Counted from the stretch's first letter, positions 46,957 through 56,356 are shown. The stretch is 64,000 bases of DNA from Pseudomonas iranensis (GCF_014268585.2 NZ_CP077092.1:2108001-2172000); one strand, 5' to 3'. Numbers and translations are program-made. The notes: generated by a model from the letters alone, not told the origin.

Positions 46957-47781
46957 ATGGAACTTGATCTCTGGACTCAGAGCCTCGTCACTGCAATGAC
47001 TGCGTTGTGGACCAAAGTCGCTAACTTCATTCCGAACCTGTTCGGCGCACTGGTTGTGCTGCTGTTGGGTTTCGTCGTGGCCAAGCTGCTCGACACCTTG
47101 CTCTCCAAATTGCTCGCCAAACTGGGCCTCGATCGCCTGATGGGCGGCACCGGGCTGACCAAGCTGATGTCGCGTGCCGGGCTGCAGGTGCCGATCTCGA
47201 CGCTGATCGGTAAAATCGTCTACTGGTTCGTTCTGCTGATTTTTCTGGTATCTGCGGCAGAATCCCTTGGCCTTGAGCGAGTTTCAGCTACGCTGGACAT
47301 GCTGGCGTTGTATCTGCCGAAAGTGTTCGGCGCCGCGCTGGTGCTGCTGGTCGGTGTCCTGCTGGCGCAACTGGCCAACGGGCTGGTGCGCGGCGCAGCA
47401 GAAGGCGTAGGCCTGGACTACGCTTCGGGGTTGGGGCGGATCGCGCAGGGGCTGGTGATCATCATCAGCATCTCGGTGGCGATCAGCCAGCTCGAGGTCA
47501 AGACCGACCTGCTGAACCATGTGATTGTCATCGTTTTGATTACCGTTGGTCTGGCAGTTGCGCTGGCCATGGGTTTGGGAAGCCGGGAAATCGCCGGTCA
47601 GATTCTTGCGGGAATCTATGTGCGTGAGCTGTATGAGGTTGGGCAACAAGTGCGTGTTGGCGAGGTCGAAGGCCAGATCGAAGAGATCGGCACGGTTAAA
47701 ACCACATTGCTGACCGATGAGGGTGAGCTAGTCTCTCTCTCCAATCGGATCCTGCTGGAACAGCATGTGAGTAGCCGCTAA
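46957..47781 (+). CDS. cmpX: Small-conductance mechanosensitive channel-like protein CmpX
   Basis: This 274-residue inner-membrane protein has several helices (FGALVVLLLGFVVAKLL, then IGKIVYWFVLLIFLVSAAESLGL, VFGAALVLLVGVLLAQLANGLV and HVIVIVLITVGLAVALAMGLG) and a short cytoplasmic beta region (VGEVEGQIEEIGTVKTTLLTDEGELVSLSN) of the MscS family. It probably senses envelope tension. The start is ATG 46957. It lies upstream of sigX, and loss of this channel is reported to raise SigX activity in P. aeruginosa. Confidence 0.87.
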   Translation: MELDLWTQSLVTAMTALWTKVANFIPNLFGALVVLLLGFVVAKLLDTLLSKLLAKLGLDRLMGGTGLTKLMSRAGLQVPISTLIGKIVYWFVLLIFLVSAAESLGLERVSATLDMLALYLPKVFGAALVLLVGVLLAQLANGLVRGAAEGVGLDYASGLGRIAQGLVIIISISVAISQLEVKTDLLNHVIVIVLITVGLAVALAMGLGSREIAGQILAGIYVRELYEVGQQVRVGEVEGQIEEIGTVKTTLLTDEGELVSLSNRILLEQHVSSR

Positions 47782-47871
47782 ACCGGCAAACCCTGCTAAT
47801 GTATGCCGCCGCAAAATGCCAGCCGAGGCTGGTTGTGGCGGACATTGACCTGACTGTCGGCACGACTTGTT

Positions 47872-48462
47872 TTGAATAAAGCCCAACCGCTATCCACGCG
47901 CTACGACCCCCGCGAGCTCTCTGATGAGGAGTTGGTCGCGCGCTCGCATACCGAGCTGTTTCACGTAACGCGCGCCTACGAAGAGTTGATGCGGCGTTAC
48001 CAGCGAACATTATTTAACGTCTGCGCGAGATATCTTGGGAACGATCGCGACGCAGACGATGTCTGTCAGGAAGTGATGCTGAAGGTGCTGTACGGCCTGA
48101 AGAACTTCGAGGGGAAATCGAAGTTCAAAACCTGGCTTTACAGCATCACTTACAATGAATGCATCACGCAGTATCGGAAGGAACGGCGTAAGCGTCGCTT
48201 GATGGACGCTCTCAGTCTGGACCCTCTTGAAGAAGCGTCTGAAGAAAAGGCGCCGAAGCCGGAGGAGAAGGGTGGGCTTGATCGCTGGCTGGTGTATGTG
48301 AATCCGATTGACCGCGAAATTCTGGTGCTACGATTTGTCGCAGAGCTGGAGTTTCAGGAGATCGCAGACATCATGCACATGGGTTTGAGTGCGACAAAAA
48401 TGCGTTACAAACGCGCTCTAGATAAATTGCGTGAGAAATTTGCAGGCATTGCTGAAACTTAG
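47872..48462 (+). CDS. sigX: ECF sigma factor SigX
   Basis: This 196-residue ECF sigma factor has region 2 (YQRTLFNVCARYLGNDRDADDVCQEVMLKVLYGLKNFEGKSKFKTWLYSITYN) and region 4 (VNPIDREILVLRFVAELEFQEIADIMHMGLSATKMRYKRALDKL). No anti-sigma gene is adjacent. SigX drives oprF and membrane-lipid and fluidity genes in response to osmotic and envelope stress. The start is TTG 47872 (NKAQPLSTRYDPRELSDEEL), the family start. It is separated from cmpX by about 90 bases. Confidence 0.95.
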   Translation: MNKAQPLSTRYDPRELSDEELVARSHTELFHVTRAYEELMRRYQRTLFNVCARYLGNDRDADDVCQEVMLKVLYGLKNFEGKSKFKTWLYSITYNECITQYRKERRKRRLMDALSLDPLEEASEEKAPKPEEKGGLDRWLVYVNPIDREILVLRFVAELEFQEIADIMHMGLSATKMRYKRALDKLREKFAGIAET

Positions 48463-48569
48463 TTCAGCGCAAATATCTCTTACGTGTAGGCAAGTTCTGA
48501 TAGACTTGCCGCCGAGTTGTCCCCCGGTTTGCGGGACTGCTTCACAATCACCAGATGGGGATTTAACGG
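48463..48569 (+). promoter_or_regulatory. oprF leader with two small hairpins
   Basis: GGCAAGT (48489-48495) / ACTTGCC (48504-48510) and GTCCC / GGGAC shortly after form two stem-loops before the ribosome site. The region should hold the SigX-dependent oprF promoter, whose exact boxes I could not assign. Confidence 0.45.
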
Positions 48570-49604
48570 ATGAAACTGAAAAACACCTTGGGCTTGGCCA
48601 TTGGTTCTCTGATTGCCGCCACTTCGATCGGCGCTCTGGCACAAGGCCAAGGCGCAGTTGAAATCGAAGGCTTCGCTAAGAAAGAACAATTCGACAGCGC
48701 TCGTAACTTCAAGAACAACGGCAACCTGTTCGGCGGTTCGATCGGTTACTTCCTGACCGACGACGTTGAACTGCGTCTGGGCTACGACGAAGTGCACAAC
48801 GTACGTGCCGACGATGGCAAGAACGTCAAAGGCGCTAACACCGCTCTGGACGCTCTGTACCACTTCAACAACCCAGGCGACATGATTCGTCCATACGTTT
48901 CGGCCGGTTTCTCTGACCAGAGCATCGACCAGAACGGTTCGAACGGTCGTAACCGTTCCACCTTCGCCAACGTTGGCGGCGGTGCCAAGCTGTACTTCAC
49001 CGAGAACTTCTACGCCCGTGCCGGCGTTGAAGCTCAGTACAACATCGACCAGGGCGACACCGAGTGGGCTCCTAGCGTCGGTATCGGTGTGAACTTCGGT
49101 GGCGGCTCCAAGCCAGCTGCTGCTCCAGTTCCAGCACCTGCTGAAGTCTGCTCCGACAGCGACAACGATGGCGTTTGCGACAACGTTGACAAGTGCCCGG
49201 ACACCCCAGCCAACGTAACCGTTGACGCTGATGGCTGCCCAGCAGTTGCTGAAGTTGTTCGTGTTGAGCTGGACGTGAAATTCGACTTCGACAAGTCGGT
49301 AGTCAAGCCAAACAGCTACGGCGACATCAAGAACCTGGCTGACTTCATGAAGCAGTACCCATCCACCACCACTACTGTTGAAGGTCACACTGACTCCGTC
49401 GGTCCTGACGCTTACAACCAGAAACTGTCCGAGCGTCGTGCAAACGCCGTTAAGCAAGTTCTGACCAACCAGTACGGTGTTGAATCGTCCCGCGTTCAGT
49501 CTGTTGGCTACGGCGAATCCCGCCCAGTTGCTGACAACAAAACTGACGCTGGCCGCGCTGTAAACCGTCGCGTAGAAGCGCAGGTTGAAGCTCAAGCTAA
49601 GTAA
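48570..49604 (+). CDS. oprF: Major outer-membrane porin OprF
   Basis: This 344-residue protein has a signal peptide (MKLKNTLGLAIGSLIAATSIGALA) and an eight-stranded N-terminal barrel. A linker with four cysteines follows (CSDSDNDGVCDNVDKCPDTP and a following GCP), then a C-terminal OmpA domain (VTVDADGCPAV through GHTDSVGPDAYNQKLSERRANAVKQVL) that binds peptidoglycan. It is the main non-specific porin and links the outer membrane to the wall. Codon use is more biased towards preferred codons than in its neighbours, as expected of a highly expressed gene. Confidence 0.97.
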   Translation: MKLKNTLGLAIGSLIAATSIGALAQGQGAVEIEGFAKKEQFDSARNFKNNGNLFGGSIGYFLTDDVELRLGYDEVHNVRADDGKNVKGANTALDALYHFNNPGDMIRPYVSAGFSDQSIDQNGSNGRNRSTFANVGGGAKLYFTENFYARAGVEAQYNIDQGDTEWAPSVGIGVNFGGGSKPAAAPVPAPAEVCSDSDNDGVCDNVDKCPDTPANVTVDADGCPAVAEVVRVELDVKFDFDKSVVKPNSYGDIKNLADFMKQYPSTTTTVEGHTDSVGPDAYNQKLSERRANAVKQVLTNQYGVESSRVQSVGYGESRPVADNKTDAGRAVNRRVEAQVEAQAK

Positions 49605-49621
49605 TTAGCTGCCGCTGATGG

Positions 49622-49649
49622 AAAAGCCCGGCTCAGGCCGGGCTTTTCT
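49622..49649 (+). terminator. Terminator of oprF
   Basis: An 11-bp perfect stem (AAAAGCCCGGC and its complement) with a 4-base loop runs into T-rich sequence. It also serves the convergent cobA. Confidence 0.93.
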
Positions 49650-49673
49650 TTGTCTGCGATTTGGCTTCGCCGC

Positions 49674-50444
49674 TTAAAGCGCCTGCGCGTTGTACGCCGA
49701 CCCGGAGCTACCGAAAGCTGCGATCTTTTGTTCTTGAGCAACGGCCGCCACCGCACCAATCACCAGAATCGCCGGGCTCTTCAATTCAAACGCCGAGGCA
49801 TCCTCAGCCATCGCAGTCAAATCACTGCGACATTCACGCTGATGCGCCAAAGAGGCGTTTTCGATCATCGCCACCGGCGTATCCGCCGCCATCCCTCCGG
49901 CCAGCAGCTGATCACGAATCTCGCCCAGCTTGGCCACGCCCATGTAAACCACGAGCGTCGTCCCGCCTTGCGCCAACGCCTGCCAGTTCAACTGGCTGTC
50001 ATCCTGCGTGTGCGCAGTCACCAGCGTCACCCCGCGCGCCACGCCACGCAGCGTCAGCGGAATATCGCACTGCGTCGCCCCGGCCAGCCCAGCGGTGATG
50101 CCATTGACCAATTCCACTTCAACCCCGCGCTCGCGCAACCACTGCGCTTCTTCGCCACCGCGGCCGAAAATGCACGGATCGCCGCCCTTCAGGCGCACCA
50201 CGCATTTGCCCTGGCGGGCATAACGCAGCATCAGCCGATGGATAAACGCCTGCGGGGTCGAACGGCAGCCGCCGCGTTTGCCCACCGGGATCACCCGCGC
50301 AGCCGGGCAGTGCTCCAGCACGGCGTCATTGACCAGATCATCGATCATCACCACATCGGCCTCGCGCAATGCGCGCACCGCTTTGAGCGTCAGCAACTCC
50401 GGATCGCCAGGGCCTGCGCCCACCAGCCAGACTTTCGCATTCAT
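49674..50444 (-). CDS. cobA: Uroporphyrinogen-III C-methyltransferase
   Basis: This 256-residue SUMT has the SAM-binding VWLVGAGPGDPELLTLKA start, IPVGKRGG, VRLKGGDPCIFGRGGEE and the PVAMIENAS segment. It methylates uroporphyrinogen III twice to precorrin-2, the siroheme precursor needed by NirB. It is the last gene of the nirB-nirD-nasA-cobA unit, 13 bases after nasA, with a GAGGACA ribosome site. There is no CysG dehydrogenase domain, so a separate enzyme must finish siroheme. Confidence 0.95.
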   Translation of the reverse strand: MNAKVWLVGAGPGDPELLTLKAVRALREADVVMIDDLVNDAVLEHCPAARVIPVGKRGGCRSTPQAFIHRLMLRYARQGKCVVRLKGGDPCIFGRGGEEAQWLRERGVEVELVNGITAGLAGATQCDIPLTLRGVARGVTLVTAHTQDDSQLNWQALAQGGTTLVVYMGVAKLGEIRDQLLAGGMAADTPVAMIENASLAHQRECRSDLTAMAEDASAFELKSPAILVIGAVAAVAQEQKIAAFGSSGSAYNAQAL

Positions 50445-50457
50445 GGTGTTGTCCTCG

Positions 50458-53169
50458 TTAAATGACCGCGACCGGCCGCGCTTCGGCAGCCAGCAGACGC
50501 TTGATTTCCGGCACGCAGGAGCCGCATTGCGTACCGCATCGGAGAGTTTTTTTCAGGCCTTGCAGATCCAGGCCTTGGCGAATGCCGGCGCAGACTGCGT
50601 TGAGGCTGACGTTTTCGCAATTGCACAAGGTCTTGTCGGTGGCGATCGCTCCGACAGTGCCCGGCGGCGCGCTCATCGGCGCGAGCAGCCAGCGCCGCAG
50701 TTGTTGGTCGGCGCGGCCCTCCAGCCACAGGCTCTGCAACCAGTGTTGCGCAAGGGTTTCCCCGGCCAGGCGAATCGCAGTGATACGGCCGTTTTCGATG
50801 CGCACCCGCTTGCCAATGGCGCGACGCGGATCGTCATAGGCCAGAACCGGGCCATCCAGCAGTGACAGACACTGGTCGATCTCACCCAGCAGCTGTGGAT
50901 CCGGCGCCTGGCCGTGTTCAGCGCGTATCAGCAACGCTGGCCGCTCACGCCCGACAAGGCTGAGGCTAACGTAGGAAAACGCCTCGCACAGCGGTCGTAG
51001 CGTCTCGAAATGCCGTTGAACATCACCCTCGATCAAGGCGAACAGTTGCCAAGGCAGATTGACTGCCTCCAGACGCACGCCGCTGTGCTTGAGCTCCGGT
51101 TGTTTGGACAGCGGATCAAACGCCGGCAAGGTCAGCGTGTTGACGCCGCCCTTGAGATAGCGATCGCCCCAGTGCATCGGCAGGAACGCCTGGCCCGGAC
51201 GCACGCTGTCGTCGCTGCCGACCGCAACAATCACCGCGCCACGGCGGCTTTTCAGATTGACCAGATCGCCGGGCTGCAAGCGATGCCGGCGCATCTCGTC
51301 CGGGTGCAGGCTCAGCACGGCTTCGCTGACGTGGCCGAACAATTGCGCGGCGGTGCCGGTGCGGCTCATGCCGTGCCACTGGTCACGCAGGCGACCGGTG
51401 ATCAAAGTCAGCGGAAAGCGCGCGTCGCGTTGTTCCTTGGCGGCGCGGTACGGATCGGCAATGAACTGCGCGCGACCATTGGCTGTAGGGAAAATGCCGT
51501 CGCCGTACAAGCGTGGCGTGCCTTGGCGGGCGCCGGCAGGGAAGGGCCATTGCTGCGGACCGATCTCGTCGATCAAGGCATGACTGATCCCGGACAGATC
51601 CAGGTCTCGCCCACGGGTCAGCGCTTTGAATTCATCAAACAACTGCGAAGGTCGATCGAAAGCGAACAGACTTGGCTGCCGAGGACGCAGACGTTTCTCC
51701 AGACGCTGTGCGAAATCCACCGTGATTGCCCAGTCCGGCCGCGCTTCGCCCGGTGCGACAACCGCTTTGCGCACGTGGGAAATGCGCCGCTCGGAGTTGG
51801 TCACCGAACCTTCTTTCTCGCCCCAACTGGCGGCGGGTAACAGCAGGTCGGCAAATGCAGCGGTTTCGGTGGTGCGAAAAGCTTCCTGCAATACCACAAA
51901 AGGGCAGGCCTCAAGCGCTGCGCGGACTGCGCTCTGATCAGGCATCGATTGCGCCGGATTGGTACAGGCAATCCACAGTGCTTTGATTTTGCCGCTGCGC
52001 AGGTTTTCGAACAGTTCGATGGCGCTCAGGCCCGGCGCCTCGGGCAAGCTCTCCACGCCCCAATACGCCGCCACCTCGGCGCGATGCTCCGGGTTGGCGG
52101 CATCGCGGTGACCGGGCAGCAAATTGGACAGACTGCCGGTTTCCCGCCCGCCCATGGCGTTCGGCTGACCCGTCAGGGAGAAAGGTCCTGCACCGGGCCG
52201 GCCGATTTGCCCGGTGGCCAAGTGCAGATTGATCAGCGCGCTGTTTTTCGCGCTGCCGGCGCTGGACTGATTCAGGCCCATGCACCACAGCGACAGGAAG
52301 CTCGGCGCAGTGCCGACCCATTCTGCGCATTGCTGCAGTTGCTCGATGCTGATGCCGCACAGTTGCGAAACCATTTGCGGGGTGTAATCGCGGACCAGCG
52401 TCTTGAGTTCGGCGAGGCCTTCGGTGTGCGCCTTGATGAAATCGCGATCGATCCAGTCTTCCCACAACAGCAGATGCAAAATCCCATGGAACAAGGCGAC
52501 ATCGGTGCCCGGAAGAATCGCCAGATGCAGGTCAGCCAAATCGCAGGTGTCGGTGCGACGCGGGTCGATCACGATGACTTTCATCTGCGGGCGACGGGAT
52601 TTGGCTTCCTCCAGTCGACGGAAAAGTACCGGATGGGCGTAGGCCATGTTACTGCCGACGATCATCACGCAGTCGCTGAGCTCCAGGTCTTCGTAACTGC
52701 ACGGCGGCGCGTCGGCGCCGAGGCTGCGTTTGTAGCCGACCACCGCCGAGGACATGCACAGCCGCGAATTACTGTCGATGTTGTTGGTGCCCACCAGCGC
52801 CCGCGCCAGTTTGTTGAAGGCGTAGTAGTCCTCGGTGAGCAACTGCCCGGAGATGTAGAACGCCACGCTGTCCGGGCCGTGTTCGGCGATGGTTTCGGCA
52901 AACACGTTAGTCGCGTGGTCGAGGGCGGTATCCCAGTCAGTACGGCTGCGCGCCAGGCCTTTGCCCAGGCGCAGTTCCGGGTACAAGGCGCGGGCGGCGA
53001 GGTCGCCGGTCAGGTGCAGCGTCGAGCCTTTGCTGCACAGTTTGCCGAAGTTGGCCGGGTGCGCCGGATCGCCGCTGACGCCGAGGATGCGCTCGCCGTC
53101 ATGCTCGATCAGCACGCCGCAGCCGACCCCGCAGTAACAGCAGGTCGAGGCGGTCGTCTGGCGGTTCAT
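50458..53169 (-). CDS. nasA: Assimilatory nitrate reductase, molybdopterin subunit
   Basis: This 903-residue enzyme has an N-terminal [4Fe-4S] site (C10, C13, C17, C45), the molybdenum-ligating cysteine C138 in NSRLCMSS, the bis-MGD domains, and a C-terminal BFD-like [2Fe-2S] segment (NCENVSLNAVCAGI then LRCGTQCGSCVPE). It reduces nitrate to nitrite in the cytoplasm. Its ATG overlaps the nirD stop by one base. The fused BFD-like domain suggests that electrons come from a ferredoxin-like or NirB-linked donor. No separate reductase subunit is nearby. Confidence 0.94.
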   Translation of the reverse strand: MNRQTTASTCCYCGVGCGVLIEHDGERILGVSGDPAHPANFGKLCSKGSTLHLTGDLAARALYPELRLGKGLARSRTDWDTALDHATNVFAETIAEHGPDSVAFYISGQLLTEDYYAFNKLARALVGTNNIDSNSRLCMSSAVVGYKRSLGADAPPCSYEDLELSDCVMIVGSNMAYAHPVLFRRLEEAKSRRPQMKVIVIDPRRTDTCDLADLHLAILPGTDVALFHGILHLLLWEDWIDRDFIKAHTEGLAELKTLVRDYTPQMVSQLCGISIEQLQQCAEWVGTAPSFLSLWCMGLNQSSAGSAKNSALINLHLATGQIGRPGAGPFSLTGQPNAMGGRETGSLSNLLPGHRDAANPEHRAEVAAYWGVESLPEAPGLSAIELFENLRSGKIKALWIACTNPAQSMPDQSAVRAALEACPFVVLQEAFRTTETAAFADLLLPAASWGEKEGSVTNSERRISHVRKAVVAPGEARPDWAITVDFAQRLEKRLRPRQPSLFAFDRPSQLFDEFKALTRGRDLDLSGISHALIDEIGPQQWPFPAGARQGTPRLYGDGIFPTANGRAQFIADPYRAAKEQRDARFPLTLITGRLRDQWHGMSRTGTAAQLFGHVSEAVLSLHPDEMRRHRLQPGDLVNLKSRRGAVIVAVGSDDSVRPGQAFLPMHWGDRYLKGGVNTLTLPAFDPLSKQPELKHSGVRLEAVNLPWQLFALIEGDVQRHFETLRPLCEAFSYVSLSLVGRERPALLIRAEHGQAPDPQLLGEIDQCLSLLDGPVLAYDDPRRAIGKRVRIENGRITAIRLAGETLAQHWLQSLWLEGRADQQLRRWLLAPMSAPPGTVGAIATDKTLCNCENVSLNAVCAGIRQGLDLQGLKKTLRCGTQCGSCVPEIKRLLAAEARPVAVI

Positions 53170-53486
53170 CAGATGGCGTCCCGCAGGGCCAGTTGCACCC
53201 GGCCATTCTCGACCCGCGCCGGATGGTGATGGGCACAGCCGATGTCCGGCGCCTGGGCTTCGCCGGTTTCCAGGTCGATCTGCCAGTTGTGCAGCGGGCA
53301 GGCCACGCGCTTGCCGTAGATCAGACCCTGCGATAGCGGCCCGCCCTTGTGCGGGCAGCGGTCATCGAGGGCGAAAACCTCGTCGTCGCTTGTACGAAAA
53401 ATCGCGATGTCACCTTTCGGTCCGGCAATGATCCGCGAACCGAGGGCGTTGATCTCTTCCAGCGCACAGATATCGAGCCAGTTCAT
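53169..53486 (-). CDS. nirD: Nitrite reductase small subunit
   Basis: This 105-residue Rieske-fold protein has ALDDRCPHKGGPLSQGLIYGKRVACPLHNWQIDLETGEA, with the CPH and CPLH pairs in place, so a [2Fe-2S] Rieske cluster is plausible. It is the small subunit of NADH-dependent assimilatory nitrite reductase. The start is ATG 53486, which overlaps the nirB stop by four bases. A longer reading upstream lies inside nirB. Confidence 0.94.
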   Translation of the reverse strand: MNWLDICALEEINALGSRIIAGPKGDIAIFRTSDDEVFALDDRCPHKGGPLSQGLIYGKRVACPLHNWQIDLETGEAQAPDIGCAHHHPARVENGRVQLALRDAI

Positions 53487-55936
53487 GCCGGCACCTCCAG
53501 GTTTTTCACGGGGATCACGTCGAATTCTTTCTTCAGTTGCGGCTGCGCCAGGCGTTCTTTCCATGGGTCCTGTTCGAACGACAGGGAGAATTGCAGCCGC
53601 TCGTTCAGGGCCTTGCGCCGCTCGGCGTCTTCGAGCACGTTCTTCTTGATGTGCTCCATGCCGACCCGTTGCAGGTAGTGCACGGTGCGTTCGAGGTAGA
53701 AGGCTTCTTCGCGGTAGAGCTGCAGGAACGCGCCGTTGTATTCACGGACTTCCTCGGCAGTCTTGAGCTTGACGAAGAACTCGGCGACTTCGGTCTTGAT
53801 CCCGCCGTTGCCACCGATGTACATCTCCCAGCCGGAGTCGACGCCGATAATTCCTACGTCCTTGATGCCCGCTTCCGAGCAGTTGCGTGGGCAGCCGGAC
53901 ACGGCCAGCTTCACTTTGTGCGGCGACCACATGTTGAACAGGTCGTGCTCGAGTTCGATGCCCAGTTGCGTCGAGTTCTGCGTGCCGAAGCGGCAGAACT
54001 CGCTGCCGACGCAGGTTTTCACGGTGCGGATGGATTTGCCGTAGGCGTGGCCGGACGGCATGTCGAGGTCTTTCCAGACGCCGGGCAGATCCTGTTTCTT
54101 GATCCCCAGCAAGTCGATGCGCTGACCGCCAGTGACCTTGACCATCGGCACGTTGTACTTGTCGGCCACATCGGCGATACGCCGCAGTTCCGACGGATTG
54201 GTCACGCCGCCCCACATGCGCGGCACCACCGAATAGGTGCCGTCCTTCTGAATGTTGGCGTGGGCGCGTTCGTTGATCAGACGCGATTGCGGGTCGTCCT
54301 TGGCTTCGCCCGGCCAGGTGGAAATCAGGTAGTAGTTGAGCGCCGGGCGACAGGTCGCGCAGCCATTGGGCGTGCGCCAGTTCAGGTAACTCATGGTCTC
54401 GGCGATGGTCAGCAGGTGTTCCTGGCGGATCGCCTGACGAATCTGCCCGTGGTTGAGGTCGCTGCAACCGCAGATGGCTTTTTCGCTTTTCGGTTTGACG
54501 TCGGCCGCGCCACCCACCGTATTGATCAGGATCTGTTCAACAAGGCCGGCGCAGGAACCGCAGGAGCTGGCAGCCTTGGTGTGTTTCTTCACTTCATCGA
54601 CGCTGAACAGGCCGTGTTCCTGAATCGCCTTGACGATGGTGCCCTTGCACACACCGTTGCAGCCACACACTTCGGCGCTGTCGGCCATGACCATGGCTTT
54701 GTCCTGGCCCTGATGTCCTACGTCGCCTAAAGCGTTTTCGCCGAACATGAGGTGATCGCGGATCTCGCCGATGGCGTGATTCTCACGAATCTGCCGGAAA
54801 TACCAACCGCCATCTGCCGTATCGCCGTACAGACAGGCGCCGACCAGCACGTCATCCTTGATCACCAGTTTTTTGTACACGCCGCCGATCGGGTCGGAGA
54901 GGGTGATGGTCTCGGTGCCTTCGCCGCCCATGAAATCGCCGGCGGAGAACAGGTCGATGCCGGTGACTTTCAATTTGGTCGAAGTCACCGAGCCCTGATA
55001 GCGAGCGAAACCCAGTTGCGCGAGGTGATTGGCGCAGACCTTGGCTTGTTCGAACAGCGGCGCAACGAGGCCGTAGGCAATGCCGCGATGGCTGGCGCAT
55101 TCGCCGATTGCGTAGATGCGCGGGTCGTAGGTTTGCAGGGTGTCGTTGACCAGAATCCCGCGATTGCACGGGATGCCGGCCTTTTCTGCCAGTTCGGTGT
55201 TGGGGCGGATGCCGGCGGCCATCACCACCAGATCGGCAGGAATGATGTCGCCGTTCTTGAACTGCACCGAGCCGACCCGGCCATTGCCGGCATCGTGCAG
55301 GGCTTGGGTCTGTTCGCATAGGCGGAAGTGCAGACCACGGGATTCCAGCGCCGATTGCAGAAGCTGGCCGCTGGTCTTGTCCAGTTGCCGCTCCAGCAGC
55401 CATTCGCCGAGGTGCACCACGGTCACGTGCATGCCGCGCAGCATCAGGCCATTGGCCGCTTCGAGGCCGAGCAGGCCGCCGCCGATGACTACGGCGTGCT
55501 TGTGGGTCCTGGCGGTGTCGATCATGGCCTGGGTGTCGGCGATGTCGCGATAGCCGATCACGCCCTGCAAAGTGTTGCCGGGGATTGGCAGGATGAACGG
55601 GGTCGAGCCGGTGGCGATCAGCAGGCGATCGTACTCGGCTTCGGTGCCGTCCTCGGCAATCACTCGGCGTTTGACCCGGTCGATCTCCACCACTTTGCGG
55701 TTGAGCAGCAGCTTGATGTTGTTTTGCAGGTACCAGTCGAGGTCGTTGAGGACGATCTCTTCGAAAGTCTGCTCACCGGCCAGCACCGGCGACAGCAGGA
55801 TGCGGTTGTAGTTGGTGTGCGGTTCGGCGCCGAAGACGGTGATGTCGTAGAGCTCGTCGCTCAGCTTGAGCAGTTCTTCCAGGGTACGCACCCCGGCCAT
55901 GCCATTGCCGATCATCACCAGTTTGAGTTTTTTCAT
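53483..55936 (-). CDS. nirB: NADH-dependent nitrite reductase large subunit
   Basis: This 817-residue flavo-siroheme enzyme has an FAD/NADH half (VMIGNGMAGVRTLEELL, then HAVVIGGGLLGLEAANGL), a BFD-type [2Fe-2S] region (VCGCNGVCKGTIVKAI and SSCGSCAGLVEQIL) and a C-terminal sulfite/nitrite reductase domain with siroheme/[4Fe-4S] cysteines in VGSEFCRFG and LAVSGCPRNCSEAGI. It reduces nitrite to ammonium. The start is ATG 55936 after GGAGAA. The longer reading runs through the leader. It is controlled by a sigma-54-like promoter and a NasT-type leader. Confidence 0.96.
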   Translation of the reverse strand: MKKLKLVMIGNGMAGVRTLEELLKLSDELYDITVFGAEPHTNYNRILLSPVLAGEQTFEEIVLNDLDWYLQNNIKLLLNRKVVEIDRVKRRVIAEDGTEAEYDRLLIATGSTPFILPIPGNTLQGVIGYRDIADTQAMIDTARTHKHAVVIGGGLLGLEAANGLMLRGMHVTVVHLGEWLLERQLDKTSGQLLQSALESRGLHFRLCEQTQALHDAGNGRVGSVQFKNGDIIPADLVVMAAGIRPNTELAEKAGIPCNRGILVNDTLQTYDPRIYAIGECASHRGIAYGLVAPLFEQAKVCANHLAQLGFARYQGSVTSTKLKVTGIDLFSAGDFMGGEGTETITLSDPIGGVYKKLVIKDDVLVGACLYGDTADGGWYFRQIRENHAIGEIRDHLMFGENALGDVGHQGQDKAMVMADSAEVCGCNGVCKGTIVKAIQEHGLFSVDEVKKHTKAASSCGSCAGLVEQILINTVGGAADVKPKSEKAICGCSDLNHGQIRQAIRQEHLLTIAETMSYLNWRTPNGCATCRPALNYYLISTWPGEAKDDPQSRLINERAHANIQKDGTYSVVPRMWGGVTNPSELRRIADVADKYNVPMVKVTGGQRIDLLGIKKQDLPGVWKDLDMPSGHAYGKSIRTVKTCVGSEFCRFGTQNSTQLGIELEHDLFNMWSPHKVKLAVSGCPRNCSEAGIKDVGIIGVDSGWEMYIGGNGGIKTEVAEFFVKLKTAEEVREYNGAFLQLYREEAFYLERTVHYLQRVGMEHIKKNVLEDAERRKALNERLQFSLSFEQDPWKERLAQPQLKKEFDVIPVKNLEVPA

Positions 55937-56006
55937 CAGGTTCTCCGGGAGCTGCGGCTGGCCTCTGGTGGGCCGTCGGGCCTTGCTCGACAAATTTTGC
56001 GCAAAC

Positions 56007-56047
56007 AAAAAAAGGCGTCCCGCTAGTTGCCTAGCGAGGACGCCTTT
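56007..56047 (-). terminator. Leader attenuator terminator of nirB
   Basis: Read on the minus strand, AAAGGCGTCC (56038-56047) pairs with GGACGCCTTT (56011-56020), with an inner CTAG-type stem, and ends in seven U. It lies about 70 bases before the nirB start, so it must be bypassed for expression. Confidence 0.9.
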
Positions 56048-56093
56048 GTCCTTGTCCCGTTCTCTCGGGAAGCGCAGCCTTCGTCGTTGAAGG
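56037..56093 (-). promoter_or_regulatory. ANTAR-type (NasT) antiterminator leader of nirB
   Basis: Three successive 16-base hairpins with five-bp stems and six-base loops are seen on the minus strand: CCTTC-AACGAC-GAAGG (56078-56093), TCCCG-AGAGAA-CGGGA (56055-56070) and AGGAC-AAAGGC-GTCCT (56037-56052). Each loop has A at position 1 and G at position 4, the known ANTAR signature. The last stem shares bases with the terminator, so the two exclude each other. Confidence 0.85.
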
Positions 56094-56122
56094 TTGGGCT
56101 TTATGTATGGTGAAAAGGGTAA

Positions 56123-56138
56123 TGCAGTGGTTGTGCCA
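56123..56138 (-). promoter_or_regulatory. Sigma-54-type promoter of nirB-nirD-nasA-cobA
   Basis: On the minus strand, TGGCACAACCACTGCA has GG and GC 10 bases apart. It would start a leader near 56112, just before the first ANTAR hairpin. Confidence 0.75.
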
Positions 56139-56265
56139 ACTCGGAGGGGACGCGGATTTATTGGGGATTGGGGTTGTGACAGAAGATTTTTTTGCACCGA
56201 ATCGAGGCGTGTTGCTCGTTCGTGGCGCGTTAATTCTTGGGGTTATGCGGTGTAACGCCGAATGC

Positions 56266-56343
56266 CTTCGCGAGCAGGCTCGCTCCCACAAGGTGTCTGC
56301 GAACGATACCAATCCCCTGTGGGAGCGAGTCTGCTCGCGAATG
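56266..56343. repeat. REPIN between the kinase gene and the nirB promoter
   Basis: Reverse REP at about 56268-56291 and forward REP (one base variant, GAGTCTG) at about 56318-56341 have a 26-base spacer. Confidence 0.88.
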
Positions 56344-56356
56344 GCGCAACTCAATC

